Assembly: GCF_040802235.1 (NCBI RefSeq)
Contig: NC_133172.1
Coordinates: 27,733,738 to 27,797,737, forward strand
DNA: 64,000 nt
Source of the DNA: Manis javanica
Lineage: Eukaryota > Chordata > Mammalia > Pholidota > Manidae
Direction: 5' to 3'
Shown: positions 25,538 to 40,740 of the stretch, piece after piece
How the letters are laid out: each line of letters opens with the position of its first letter
Position numbering within the stretch: the stretch's first letter is position 1
Program-made: the position numbers and the translations under genes
The notes under the pieces: generated by a model
Told to the model about the DNA's origin: nothing
The model's input: the letters and a program-made list of their open reading frames with translations, nothing else
The model's database searches: none

Positions 25538-26270
25538 AATACAACACCTGACAAAGTTTCAAATGAAATCGACCTCATGAATCTTCCTGAAAGGGATTTC
25601 AAACTAAAAATCATTAACATGCTCATGGAGGTACAGAAAAATACTCAGGAACTCAGGAATGAATTCTGGTCGGAGATCCAATCATTGAAGAGCACAATGG
25701 AGGGTATTAAAAGCAGATTAGATACAGTGGAGGGGATGGTAAATGAAATAGAAACTAGAGAAGAGGAACACAAAGAAGCTGAGACAGAGAAAAAAAGGAT
25801 CTCTAAGAATGAAAGAATATTGATAGAACTGTGTGACTAATCCAAATGGAAAAATATTCGCATTATAGGGCTACCAGAAGAAGAAGAAGAGAGAAAAAGG
25901 GATAGAAAGTGTCTTTGAGGAGGTAATTGCTGAAAACTTCCCCAATCAGGAGAAGGAGATACTCTCTCAGGTCATGGAGGTGCACAGATCTTCCAACACA
26001 AGGGACCCAAGGAAGACAACACCAAGACACATAGCAATTAAAATAGCAAAGATCAAGGATAAGGACAGACTATTAAAAGCAGTCAGAGAGAGAAATAAAT
26101 TACATACAAAGGAAAGCCCATGAGACTATCATCAGACTTCTTAGCAGAAACCTTACAGGCCATAGGGAGTTGCATGATGTATTTAATGTGATGGAGCAGA
26201 CAGGCCTCAAACCAAAATCACCTTATAAGGCAAGACTATCATTTAAATTTGAAGAAGGGATTAAACAATT
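25538..26270 (+). pseudogene. L1 D ORF1 remnant
   Basis: ATG at 25538 (MNTTPDKVSNEIDLMNLPER) opens about 100 codons of charged coiled coil up to the stop at 25838-25840. RRM-region and C-terminal homology continues in shifted frames to about 26270. Confidence 0.8.
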
Positions 26271-26647
26271 TCCATATAAGCAAAAGCTGAGAGAATTTAC
26301 CTCCCACAAACTGTCTCTACAGTGTATTTTGGAGGGACTGCTATAGAGGGAAGTGTTCCTAATGTTAAACAGCTGTCACAGAGATGGTAAAACCACAATA
26401 AAGAAAGTAGAACAGTTAATTACTAAGCAAATGCAAAATTAAATCGACGACCCCCAAAGTCAGTCAAGGGATAGTCAAAGAGTACAGAATATGATACCTA
26501 ACATATAAGGGATGGAGGAGGAAGAAAAAGGAGGAGAAAAAATAGAACGTTTAGATTGTGTTTTTAACAGCATATTAAGTGAGTTAAGTCACACTCTTAG
26601 ATAGTAAGGAACTTAACCTTGAACCTTCGGTAACCACGAATCAAAAA

Positions 26648-29600
26648 CCTGCAATAGCAGTAAGTACATACCTACCGATAATCACCCTAAATGTAAATGG
26701 ACTGAATGCAGCAATCAAAAGACATAGAGTCACTGAAAGGATAAAAAAACAAGACCCATCTATATGCTGCCTACAAGAGACTCATATTAAAACCAAAGAC
26801 ATACACAGACTAAAAGTGAAGAGATGGCAAAAGATATTTCATGCAACTAATAGGGAGAAAAAAGCAGGAGTTGAAGTACTTGTATCAGACAAAATAGGCT
26901 TCAAAACAAAGAAAGTAACAAGAGACAAAGAAGGACATTACATAATGATAAAGAGGTCAACCCAACAAGAAGATATAACCATTATAATTTTCTATGCACC
27001 CAACACAGGAGCACCTACATATGTGCAACAAATACTAACAGAATTAAAAGGGGAAATAGAACGCAATGCAGTCATTCTAGGAGACTTCAATACTCCACTC
27101 ACTCTGAAGGACAGATCAACCAACAGAAAATAAGGAGACAGAAGCCCTGAACAACACATTAGAACAGATGGACCTCACAGACACCTACAGAACTCTACAC
27201 TGAAAAGTAGCAGAATACACATTCTTCTCAAGTACACATGGGACGTTTTCAAGTACACATCATATACTAGGCCACAAAAAGAGCCTCAGTAAACTCAAAG
27301 ATTGAAATTGTACCAACGAGTTTCTCAGATCACAAAGCTATGAAACTAGAAATCAGTTATGCAAAGACAATGAAAAATTCCACAAACACATGGAGGCATC
27401 ACAACATGCTCCTAAATAACCAATGGTTCAATGACCAAACAAAAACAGAGATCAAGCAATATATGGAGACAAATGACAACAATAATTCAACATCCCAAAA
27501 TCTGTGGGACGCAGCGAAGGCCATGCTAAGAGGAAAGTATATTGCAATACAGGCCTGCCTCAGGAAAGAATAATACCATATGAACACTCAAAACTCACAA
27601 TTAACAAAACGAGAAAAAGAATAATGAGTGGGACCCAAAGTCCATAGAAGGAGGGACATAATAAAGATTACAGCAGAAATAAATAAAATTGAGAAGAATA
27701 AAACAACAGAATCAATGAAAGCAAGAGCTGGTTCTTCAAGGAAATAAACAAAATAGGTAAACCTCCAGCCACACGTATCAAGAAAAAAAGATTCAACTCA
27801 CATAAACAGAATCAGAAATGAGAAAGGAAAAATCACTATGGACACCACAGAAATACAAAGAATTATTAGAGAATACTATGAAAAACTGTATGATAACAAA
27901 CTGGATAACCTAGAAGAAAAGGACAACTTCCTAGAAAAATAACAACGTTCCAAGGCTGACCAAGGAAGAAACAGAAAATCTGAACAGACCAATTACCAGC
28001 AACGAAATTGAACTGGTAATCAAAAACCTACAAAAACTCCTGGATCAGATGGCTTCACTGCCAAATTTTATCAAACATTTCATGAAGACCTAATACCCAT
28101 CCTCCTTAAAGTTTTCCAAAGAGTAAAAGAGGGAATACTTCCAACCTCATTTTATGACTCCAGCATCACTCTAATACCAAATCCAGGCAAAGACACCACA
28201 AAAAAGAAAATTACAGAACAATATCCCTGATGAACATAGATACAAAAATACTCAACAAAATATTAGCAAACTGAATTCAAAAATACATCAAGAGGACACC
28301 ATCAATAAAACAAAAAGGTACCCTACAGTATGGGAGAATATATTCATAAATGACAGATCCGATAAAGGGTTGACATTCAAAATATATAGAGCTTACACAC
28401 CTCAACAAACAAAAAGCAAATAATCCCATTAAAAAATGGGCAGAGGAGCTGAACAGACAGATCTCCAAAGAAATTCAAATGGCCAACAGACACATGAAAA
28501 GATGCTCCACATCGCTTGTCATCAGATAAATGCAAATTAAAACCACGAGATATCACCTCACACCAGTAAGGATGGCCACCATCCAAAAGACAAACAATAA
28601 CAAATGTTAGCGAGGTTGCGTAGAAGGGAGAACCCTCCTACACTGCTGGTGGGAATGCAAATTAGTTCAACCATTGTGGAAAGCAGTATGGAGGTTCCTC
28701 AAAAAGCTCAAAATAGAAATACCATTTGACCCAGGAATTCCACTTCTTGGAATTCACCCTAAGAATGCAGCAGCCCAGTTTGAAAAAGACAGATGCACCC
28801 CTATGTTTATCACAGCACTATTTACAATAGCCAAGAAATGGAATCAACCTAAGTGCCCATCAATAGATAAAAGGATAAAGAAGGTGTGGTACATATACAC
28901 AATGGATTATTCAGCCACAAGAAGAAAACAAATGCTACCATTTGCAACAACATGGATGGAGCTAGAGGGTATTATGCTCAGTGTAATAAGCCAGGTGGAG
29001 AAAGACAAATACCAAATGATTTCACTCATATGTGGAGTATAAGAACAAAGAAAAACTGAAGGAACAAAACAGCAGCAGAATCACAGAACCCAAGAATGGA
29101 CTAACAGTTACCAAAGGGAAAGTGACTGGGCAGGAGGGGTGGGAAGGGAGGGATAAGGGCAGGGAAAAAGAAAGGGGGCCTTATGATTAGCATGTATAAT
29201 GTGGGGGGGGGGGCATAGGGACAGCTGTGCAACACAGAGAAGACAAGTAGTGAGTCTCCAGCATCTTACTATGCTGATGGACAGTGACTGTAATGGGGTT
29301 TGTGGGAGGGGGGGACTTCGTGAAGGGAGGAGTCTAGTAACCATAATGTTCTTTATGTAATTATAGATTGATAATAAAAAAATAAAAAATAAATAAAATA
29401 AAAATACATCAAGAGGATCACCAATCGTGATCAAGTAGGATTTATTACAGGGACAGGGATGCAAGGATGGTACAACTTTGAATATCCACCAGTATTATCC
29501 ACCACATACACAAAATGGACAAAAACTACATGATCATCTCCACAGATGCTGAAAAAGCATTTGACAAATTCAACAACCATTCATGATAAAAACTCTCAAT

Positions 29601-31580
29601 AAAATGGGTATAGAGGGAAAGTACCTCAAAACAAAATAAAGGCCATATTGACAAACACACAGCCAACATTATACTTAACAGTGAGAAGCTGAAAGCTTTT
29701 CCTTTAAGATTGGGAAAAAGACAAGGATGCCCACTCTCCCCATTTCTATTCAATATCGTACTGAAGGTCCTAGCCATAGCAATCAGACAACTGAAAGAAA
29801 TAAAACGCATCCGGATTGGCAAGGAAGAAGTTAAACTGTCCCTGTTTGCAGATGACATGATATTGTACATAAAAAACCCTAAAGAATCCACTTCAAAACT
29901 ACTGGATTAATATCTGAATTGAGCAAAGTTGCAGGACACAAAATTAACACACAGAAATCTGTGGCTCCTATACACTAAGAATGAACTAGCAGAAAGAAAA
30001 ATCAGGAAAACAATTTCATTCACAGTTCCATCAAAAAGAATGAAATACCTAGGAATAAAACTAACCAAGGAAGTGAAACATCTATACTCTGAAAACTACA
30101 AGACAGACACACATGAGAGAAATTAAAGAAGATACCTATAAATGGACACATCCCGTGCTCATGGATAGGAGGAATTAATACTGTCAAAATGGCCATCCTG
30201 CCTAAAGCAATCTACAGATTCAATGCAATTTCTATCAAAATACCAACAGCATTCTTCAACGAACTAGAGCAAATAGTTCTAAACTTCATATGGAACCACG
30301 AAGTCCTCAAATAGCCAAAGCAATCCTGAGAATGAAGAATAAAGCTGGAGGGATTTTGCTTCCCAACTTCAAGCTCTACTACAAAGCCACAGTAATCAAG
30401 ACAATTTGGTACTGGCACAAGAACAGACCCATAGACCAATGGAACAGACTAGAGAGCCCTGATACAAACCCAACCATATATGGTCAATTATGGTTGACAC
30501 CAATATATGATAAAGGAGTCATGGACATACAATGGGGAAATGACAGCCTCTTCAACAGCTGGTGTTGGCAAAACTGGACAGCTACATGCAAGAGAATGAA
30601 ACTGGATTATTGTTTAACCCCACACACAAAAGTAAACTCAAAATGGATCAAGGACCTGAATGTAAGTCATGAAACTATAAATCTCTTAGAAGACAACATA
30701 GGGAAAAATCTCTTGGACATTAACATGAGTGACTTCTTCATGAACATATCTCCCCAGGCAAGGGAAACAAAAGCAAAATGAACTCATGGGACTATTTCAA
30801 ACTGAAAAGTTTCTGTACGGCAAAGGACACCATCAACAGAACAAAAAGGCATCCTACAGTATGGGAGAATATATTTGTAAATGACATATCCGACAAGGGG
30901 TTAACATCCAAAATATATTTAGAACTTACATGCCTCAATACCGAAAAAGCAAATAATCTGATTAACAAATGGGCAGAGGATGTGAAGAGACAGTTCTCCA
31001 AAGAAGAAATTCAGATGGCTAACAGACACCTGAAAAGATGCTCCACATCACTAATCATCATGGAAATGCAAATTAAAACCACAATGAGCTATCACCTCAC
31101 ACCAGTAGGGATGGCTAGCACCAAAAAGACTAAGAACAACAAATGCTGGTGAAGATGTGGAGAAAGGGGAAACCTCCTACACTGCTGGTGGGAATGTAAG
31201 CTAGTTCAACCATTGTGGAAAGCAGTATGGAGATTCCTCAAAAAACTAAAAAGAGAAATACTATTTGACCCAAGAATCCCACTCCTTGGAATTTACCCAA
31301 ATAATACAACTTCTCAGATTCAAAAAGATATATGCACCCCTATGTTTATAGCAGCACTCTTTACAATAGCCAAGATACGTTAGTAACCTAAGTGTCCATC
31401 AATAGATGAATGGATAAAGAAGAGGTGGTACATATACACAATAGAATACTATTCAGCCATAAGAAAGACACAAATCCTACCATTTGCAACAACATGGATA
31501 GAGCTGGAGGACATTATGCTCAGTGAAATAAGCCAGGTGGAGAAAGACAAGTACCAAATGATTACCCTCATTGTGGAGTA
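26648..31580 (+). pseudogene. L1 D ORF2 remnant, interrupted by L1 E
   Basis: Starts where the usual ATG reads ATA. Endonuclease homology has an intact GDFN motif in the 26816-27133 piece. The reading is broken by stops and indels, then physically interrupted at 28296 by L1 E. Reverse transcriptase homology resumes after 29417, with FADD in the 29710-29910 piece, and C-terminal homology runs to about 31580. Confidence 0.85.
28297..29399 (+). mobile_element. L1 copy E, 5'-truncated, nested in L1 D
   Basis: Last part of ORF2 (frame open 28674-29042), a G-rich 3' UTR with long G runs and an A-rich tail. It is flanked by AAAAATACATCAAGAGGA at 28279-28296 and 29400-29417, an 18-bp direct repeat, and the host ORF2 continues in register after it. 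This is a clear target-primed insertion younger than L1 D. Confidence 0.95.
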
Positions 31581-31925
31581 TAACAACGAAGCAAAACTGA
31601 AGAAACAAAACAGCAGCAGACTCAGAAACTCCAGAAAGGGACTAGTGGTTACCGAAGGGGTGGGGTGTGGGAGGGTGGGTGAGGAGGGAGGGAGAAGGGG
31701 ATTGAGGAGTATAATGTTTAGTACACATGGTGTGGGGGATCACGGGGAAAACAGTACAGCACAGAGAAGGCGAACAGTGAATCTGGCATCCTACTACACT
31801 GATGGACAGTGACTGCTTTGGGGTATGGGTGGAGACTTGATAATATGGGTAACTGTAGTAATCACATTGTTTTTTCATGTGAAACCTTCATAAGAGTGTA
31901 TATCAATAATACTTTAATAAAAATT

Positions 31926-34040
<2,115 letters not shown>

Positions 34041-34147
34041 AATGGCCCTTACTGATACAGTCAGAATGCTCCTGAGAGTCCATAACTGTTTTGATAATTT
34101 GCTGATGTGATCCTGAAGAAAGTTTCAACACATTTTGCAGACAAATA

Positions 34148-34266
34148 TCAGAGAATAAGTCTTTGATTGATCATTTTTCTATTTATTTCTGCCAAGGCGA
34201 CTGAAAACACGAAAGCCTTTTCATCAGAGAGGTTAGCATAGATGTCAATTTCCTTTTCCTGTTTCT
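34148..34266 (-). CDS. Terminal coding exon of unidentified host gene
   Basis: Minus-strand exon with a pyrimidine-rich acceptor (CTTTTAACAG) ending at 34267. Two bases complete a split codon, then 38 codons and a TGA at 34148-34150. The peptide is acidic then amphipathic ([20 protein letters not shown]) and ends MINQRLIL. The exon phase (needs one base from the previous exon) fits the donor phase of the exon at 40558-40740. I do not recognise the gene. Composition and codon use look like a genuine conserved protein end, not a retroelement. Confidence 0.72.
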
Positions 34267-35689
34267 CTGTTAAAAGAAAAAGGCAAAGCTTAATATAAAG
34301 GCAGTAGATGAAGTAATTCTTTTAAATGTAAAGCTTTCAAGTATTTCTTTAAATGACAATATTATACAAAGTATATTAAATGTTATAAAGTATTATGCCT
34401 CTGAATTGAATTTTTTTATTACAAAGAAGTTATTAATACCATGAACTAAATTATAAAACTAAATGGAGACTAGATTTGTATAGTCATATAAATATCTATA
34501 TAATTTCTGTAAAATCTAAAATATTGCTTTTTCCTAACATGAGCTCATTGTCTCAATCAAAACTAATTTTCTCACTCCACAGATGGTCCCTTCTGAGTAT
34601 CAATAGTGCCTTTATGAACATATTAACTCCTTCACCTTAGCTCTGCTACAGAAAATAAGAATAACCAACTTTTATTTCTATTTTTCCCCTCCTGATTTCA
34701 AATGTAATCCAAGTTCATGGCAGAAAACTGAAAAAATACAGAAAAACAAAAAATTAAATATCACCTCTTATAAGCCAACTAAAATCACAATTAACATCTT
34801 TGTGTACCTTCTTCCAAATTCTTTTTTCAGGCTACCATGATTCTACTTCTGTCTGTTTCGTTTTACTCTGACTTTTTATTCAAAGTTAAACAGGTATATA
34901 GTTTACAGACAAATCCTTTTTACAAAACTTGTTACAAAAAACAGAAGTCCTCCTCCCCTCACTGCACATTTCCCACTCTCCACAAATGCAACTACTTTTT
35001 TTTCAGTTGTTCCTTCTTGTTTTTACCAGTCTTTAAGTAATATTTTTATATGATGCTGCTACTTGGTTTTTTGGTTTTAGGCATTACTGATTTTCTACCA
35101 CAGAAAATTACGATTTTACTGTTTTCCATCTCTTGTCCCCACCATACTCTTTCCATCCCATTTTCCTACTATAGTTATATCACAATTTGGTGAGATTTAT
35201 ATTCATTCTTTACATTATTCAGACTGGGTAAATGATTTCATTTTTCTTGAATACTGTTTTCTCTTGAGATTCTCCTTTTTCATTTGCTTAATTTTCATTA
35301 CTAGTTGAACCTAAACTCTCCTAGTTAAATTTTCCAGAATGTTTCACATATTAAGTGTTAAATCAATTTTATCTTCTTGAAAAAATCTCTCGAAGTCTTT
35401 CCATCTGTTCCAATCTGAAATGGTTGCTCTATAGGCCTATTACACAATTATCATCTTGGGCTCTCTTTCAGCATCAGGCAGGAAATTCTCATCTCTTGAG
35501 TTGGAACCTATGGTCTGGATCCCAAGATACTTTCTTGGTTTACTTCTTCATTTTGATGGCATTTATCTCGTAGTAGCTTCAAGCTACAGGTAGATACAGG
35601 TAGCAAATTTTCTGAGACCCTGAATACATAAATTTCCTCTTAGTATGATGAAAGCAAAAATTGTTTTTCAACTACTGGTGCCACTGTTA

Positions 35690-36065
35690 AGAAAACTCAT
35701 TACCTTTTTTAACATATTTTTTAAATTATTGCTAAATTTACATATGGCAAAATGTACAGATCTTAAGTGTACAACTGGATGATTTCTCACAAACATATAT
35801 CCATGTGACTCACACCACAATCAAGATACAGAAAATTCTTCATATTCCTTTCCAGTCTATCCCTCACCAACCACCAGCAACTGATGTTGTGATTCTATCA
35901 CCACATATTCATTTTGACTGTTCTTGAACTTCATATAAATGGTATCATATAGTATGTACTGCTTTATGTCTAGTACCTTTTTCATTCAATGTTTTTGAAA
36001 TGCACTGATGCTGTTTACATAAGAGTAGTTTGTTCTTTGCTGGGTGGCATTCCACTGTATTAATT
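35690..36065 (-). mobile_element. Old L1M-type 3' end
   Basis: Reverse-complement resemblance to an ancient L1 3' region, ending in the antisense of the ORF2 end (GCATTCCACTGTATT, as in 'AATGGAATACTATTCAGC' read backwards). Strongly diverged. Confidence 0.6.
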
Positions 36066-37468
36066 CCAATACCATTTTGATGTTCTTTCTTTTTTCTCTG
36101 AACACTTGAGAAAGATTTTTCCTTTGACCAAAGAGATATGATTTATGATGATATGCTCTGATATCTCTGACATAATCTCTACTTCATATCTGTTGGGTGG
36201 GGAATTTGGTGGGCTGTTTCAATATGGAAACTCACTGTCCTTCAGATGTAGGAAAATTTCTTGAATTTTCATTGATAACATCCTTCTCCATTTTGTATAT
36301 TCTTTTTCTGCAACATCACTTATTCATAGATGATCTCAAACTGGTCCTTTAAATTTCTTATCTTTCTGATTTTATCTTTTTGTCTCTTTTCCTACTGTGT
36401 TATCACATTCTGGTGCATTTCTTCCATTTTGTCTATAAGCCTGTTAAAGTTTTTCATTTCCCCAAGTCATATGTTTATTCACATACTTTTTAATTAATAT
36501 TTTTTAGTTTATTTTCAGGTATTTTTTTGATATCTGCCATTTCCTTTCAAATAATCATCTTGGTCTTATTTCATGACTACAATACCTTCTCTTGCTAGAA
36601 TATTAATAACAGTTTAATCTTTTCTTTTTTCCTTACAAAAGAAAACTATCCAAGTTTTTTTTTCCCTGTTGATTTGGTCTTAGCTTTTCATACAAGACTC
36701 TTTTCTCCATATATCTGGGTAATTCTTGGTAATATGCTCATATTTAAGAATATGACCAAATAAAACAGATTAGCTCATGCACATATATGGAACTTGACTA
36801 TAGTCATCACTTCAGGATGAGCTGTCTGAGCCATTTCTTTGTGATATTCCTTAAGTATCTTTATTTTAGGCCTTTTCTCTTAGGCTCTTCATATTCCCCA
36901 AAGAGGATATCTCTAATCTCTTACTTGGAATATAAAAGCCTGTCCAGAGAACTCAGTACTTATTATATCCCAATCTTCACCCAATCATCCTGATCTTAAT
37001 ACAGTACCTTGCCTCAATGATGCCCTAGACCAGAGACCATTTTGTCTTATCTTTTTGAAAGGATAAATCTGGAAGGAGGGGAAGACAAGGTAAACAGCCC
37101 TAGCAGGCTATTAAAAGATACTCTTTCAAACAGTCTAGTTTTTAGCCTCACCTTCACCTCTATATTTCCAGACATAACTGATGCACAGATTCCTGACCTT
37201 AAGGCAGTTGTGTAATAAAAATCAGATTCTTTCTTAGCTTTCCCCAAGGGAGCTTACAATTTAGGTCTCATGAGTCTGTTAAAGCAGTTATCACGTTCCA
37301 AAAGTTTGTTCTTTCTCCCATTCCTTGTCCTTGTGGGATTTTGTCCTTAAAAAAAAAATCCCTTTACTGTCATTTTACTAGGATTTGGGGAGGATGCAGA
37401 GCTAGATGTATTTATTCAATACACAATCTTTAACATGAAATGTACATTAATTCTAAATGTTCATTTAT

Positions 37469-38294
37469 AAAATATTGAGAATTACCAGGATCAACAGAGG
37501 TGAGGCTTAGAACCTCTCCCCACCTGTTCTAAGAGAAATCTGCTGCATCCGTGGATGTTTTATTGCCCTTTTCTAGCTTGGATTAACACATAGTCTACAG
37601 GCACACACCTGATCATCTACATTTGCTCTCTTACAACACTAAACTATGTTTTCTACCTTTATCTTGCATCTACCTACCACTTCAGCATTTTATTAAAAAT
37701 AATAATTAAGGGAGAAAGGTGGTATCCACATATAAATCAAGTATAAAAATCAAACGAATATTCATATTTGGACTGATTGTTTATAGTTCATAATGCATGA
37801 TCAAAACCGAAAGTTTCTGTGATGACTGATCTTGTAACTGTTCACCATGTAACTTATTCACTATGTAAGAATTTGTTCTCCATGTAAGAACTTGTTCGTT
37901 ATGCTTCAGAAGATTGGAGACTGATGAAAATTAGGCTTGGGGTGGATTAATGATTGTGCATTGAGCATTGACTCCCCTACACAGAATTTTATTGTTGTTA
38001 ACAACCATTTGATCAATAAATATGAGAGATGCCCTCTAAAAAATACAAAAATAACAAAAAAAAAGTACATACTTCCAATTGTAACATAAATAAGTAACTG
38101 AGATGTAATGTATAGCATAAGGAATATAGTCAAAATATTGTAACAACTTGGTATGGTGATAGCTGGTACCTAGAATTATCATGTATATAAATGTTGAATC
38201 ACTGTGTTGTACACCTGAAACTAATGTAATACTGTGTGTCAACTACCCTTCAATAAAAAATAATTATCTACAAAAAAAATATTGAGAATTACCA
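37469..38294. repeat. 19-bp TSD pair around the chimera
   Basis: AAAATATTGAGAATTACCA occurs at 37469-37487 and 38276-38294 without mismatch. It begins with AAAA after TTAT, near the L1 endonuclease preference. Confidence 0.93.
37488..38275 (+). mobile_element. Chimeric retrocopy: ERV 3' end joined to L1 3' end
   Basis: From 37488 to 38037 it matches the last ~560 bases of the ERV transcript at 12063-12624, ending at the same nucleotide after AATAAA. An A-rich joint (38038-38065) is followed by sequence typical of an older L1 3' end (TTGTACACCTGAAACTAATG...CTTCAATAAAAAA). The whole unit is bracketed by AAAATATTGAGAATTACCA at 37469-37487 and 38276-38294, a 19-bp TSD, so both parts arrived in one L1-driven event. 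Confidence 0.85.
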
Positions 38295-38694
38295 AATATA
38301 ATCAGTTAAATTGTCCTATATTACTATACCCAGAATAATCATAATCCCCTCAAATAAAATGAAAATTTATCTTAAACCAATTAAAAATTGTTGTTTGACT
38401 GTTTTTATGGTTTTATAAAGATATGCTATTTAGATGTCTAACAAGCTTTTTCCATTCTACTTCCTATTCCTTTTTTCAAAATAGAGAAAGCAATAAAGTC
38501 AATTGAAAATGTGTTTTTAGATACATTGTCAACTTTTCCTTATTAAAGGCAAATGTTGCTTTAAATTTTTCAAGTGCCAAAAAGCAGGGAATCAATAAAA
38601 ACTGAACTAATCTAAATAGCTACTTAATACTAAGAAGTATATCAAAGAAGTCTATTCTAAAATGCATACACATTTCAAAAGTTCATACTTCCTA

Positions 38695-38945
38695 TCTGTA
38701 TTGTATTTAGAGAATATGGTCTGCCTCAAGGTGGCAAATACAACCCAGGGGCCAAATCTGGCCTACCACCTGTTTTTATAAAGTCTTACCAGAACACAGC
38801 ATGACCAATCTTGCATATTGTCTATGGCTACTTTCCAGCTGCAATGACAGAGCAGAGTAGCTGTGACAGACACTGTATAGCCCACAAGCCTAAAATATTT
38901 ATTATCTGCTCTTTACAGAAAAAGTTAGCTGCCCCTCTCCACCTA
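38695..38945. mobile_element. Decayed non-autonomous DNA-transposon (MER-type)
   Basis: Matches from memory the widespread MER-type element with 'GGCCAAATCTGGCC', 'TGTCTATGGCTACTTTC' and 'CTAAAATATTTATTATCTG...CTTTACAGAAAAAGTT'. The exact family name is uncertain, probably hAT-related. Confidence 0.6.
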
Positions 38946-40557
38946 TATTAAAAGATTCCAGTTTATTCTACAAAAATTGCTTTGAGTACTTTCATGTTTG
39001 TATTAAAAGCAAACAAATTAAAAGCACATCTTACTCTAGAAATAGTTTTCCAGAAAACTTTTATTCAACAAAATACCTGAAAAAAAATTTATAGCTAATT
39101 CAAACTCTTTTTTCAAGTTAACATGAAAAAGTTCAAAACTGCATATACAGAGTCCTAGCATAACTACACAGACTTCATTTCCCCAACAAAAAGACTGTCA
39201 TTATCTGTATTCTCATCTTCTCTCACCCACCATCAGAAACATTCCTTCTCCATTCTTTGGGTTATATCCCCTTCACTTCAGCTGAAAAAAATGTTTTCTG
39301 AGCCAAGCAGTATTTCCCTTTCCTTTTTTTTTTTTCTGTTGACTTTTCTTAGTTCTCCTTCTGAAAGTCTTTAGCATAATTTCTTGATCATCCCACTGTT
39401 AATGAAGCAATTCAAATTGAAAAAATAACAAACTGGAAAGAGCAGCATAAAAGGAAAGAGGAAAAAGCAGTAAAATTACCCAAGGAATTAAGGAGTATCT
39501 AAATACAGTCTTCATGAAATACAGCCAAATATGACAGAAGCCTTATTCCTTTACCCAAATACTAAGAAATCTTTAATTCTGATAAAAGCAAGAGACAGTT
39601 ATGCCAATGAAGTTATGCCACTAACAGTAGTACCTTTTTTCAAATAAACGCATACAAAACAGAAATGGTGAAAATTTCTCAATTCTAAAAAATTCTCTAT
39701 TTTAAAATAGGAGAAATTTATATTTATGCTTAAATACCTAAGACTAATACCTGAAGAAAAGCAAAGCATAACTCACAAATAACATGAAAAATTATAAATG
39801 CTCTTCACTGAAGATGAAAGTATTTTGACACAGTTTTTAAAGAATTATAAAGAGCAATTATTCATTTTTTCATTAATGACTGGCTAGAAAACCTCAATTT
39901 AAAAAAGATATTCAGGGGCTTATGGGGGTCCATTATCCTATTCATTCTACTCTTGTGTACTCTTGGAATTTTTTTTTTTAAAGATGTGTAAGTCAAGGAA
40001 AAAGAAGATGAAGTTTTAGTTAATAGTTAAAAACAAGTTATTAGTAGATATACTACTTATCAAAGGAAAGGAGAAGTTCTGTTAAGAAGAATGTAAGTAT
40101 GTTTTGGACAAAGAATAATTTACCTAACTATCCAAAAGCTGCCTCAAACTAGGGGACACAAAACGAGCAATTTAAAAATTAGAGTAACTTTTAAAACTCA
40201 TAGTATAACAGTTTGAAATAAATCTTAACAGAACTCACTTACCTTAAGAAAAAAAAATTCAACCATTTTAACCATCTCCCGTTGTCATAAACAAATGACT
40301 ATCTCTAAAATCTTTAATCATCAGTTTATAGAAAGGTGAATTTTACCTAATGTAAGGCCTTAGTACTCCAGTAAGAAATAAAATTATGTTCACTTTTTTA
40401 AACAAGCATCTACCTTAGTGGAAATATTTTCAAAGTAAATATGAGTTAAGATTTTAAGTCCAGGAGTTCAATGCCTACCAAACACTTTCTTCACTACAAC
40501 CTAATACCTTAGAAAAACATAATACTTGAAAAAAACACTTCTTGAATTTATTCATAC

Positions 40558-40740
40558 CTCTTTCTTCCTCATGTTTTTTGGCAGATGCACTTTTTGGTCT
40601 TCCTCTTCCTCGTCTGATATGATCTGAATGGCTGTTACTTCGAGACCTCTTTCTGTTTTCTAAATCCTTATTTACTGTAGAATTTATCTTCTCTCGCCTA
40701 ACTCTCTCTGTTCGCCTCCTCTTGGCCTCATGCTTGTTTT
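40558..40740 (-). CDS. Penultimate coding exon of unidentified host gene
   Basis: 183-base exon on the minus strand: acceptor CATCCATACAG before 40740 and donor GTATGA after 40558. One frame is open across the exon (60 codons plus split codons) and gives a very basic, Arg/Ser-rich peptide ([22 protein letters not shown]) with an AT-hook-like RGRGRPK. This suggests a nuclear, nucleic-acid-binding protein. Its donor phase joins the exon at 34148-34266 in frame. The gene is not recognised, and earlier exons were not found in the window, so the upstream intron must exceed 23 kb or its exons were missed. Confidence 0.75.

Larger units (their letters stand above)
24628..31925 (+). mobile_element. 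L1 copy D, full length, split by L1 E
   Basis: Full-length L1: 5' UTR (AAGATGGC at 24643-24650), ORF1 (about 25538-26270), ORF2 (about 26648-28296, resuming at 29418 and ending near 31580) and a 3' UTR to about 31925. A separate L1 (E) interrupts ORF2. Reading frames are broken throughout. The endonuclease keeps the GDFN motif (27082 region). No TSD for copy D was recognised. Confidence 0.92.
34267..40557 (-). other. Intron between the two host exons
   Basis: About 6.3 kb, AT-rich, starting GTATGA on the minus strand at 40557 and ending CAG at 34267. It holds an old L1 fragment, an ERV/L1 chimeric insertion and a DNA-transposon remnant, listed separately. The remainder (34267-35689, 36066-37468, 38295-38694, 38946-40557) shows no gene that I can support. 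Confidence 0.6.
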
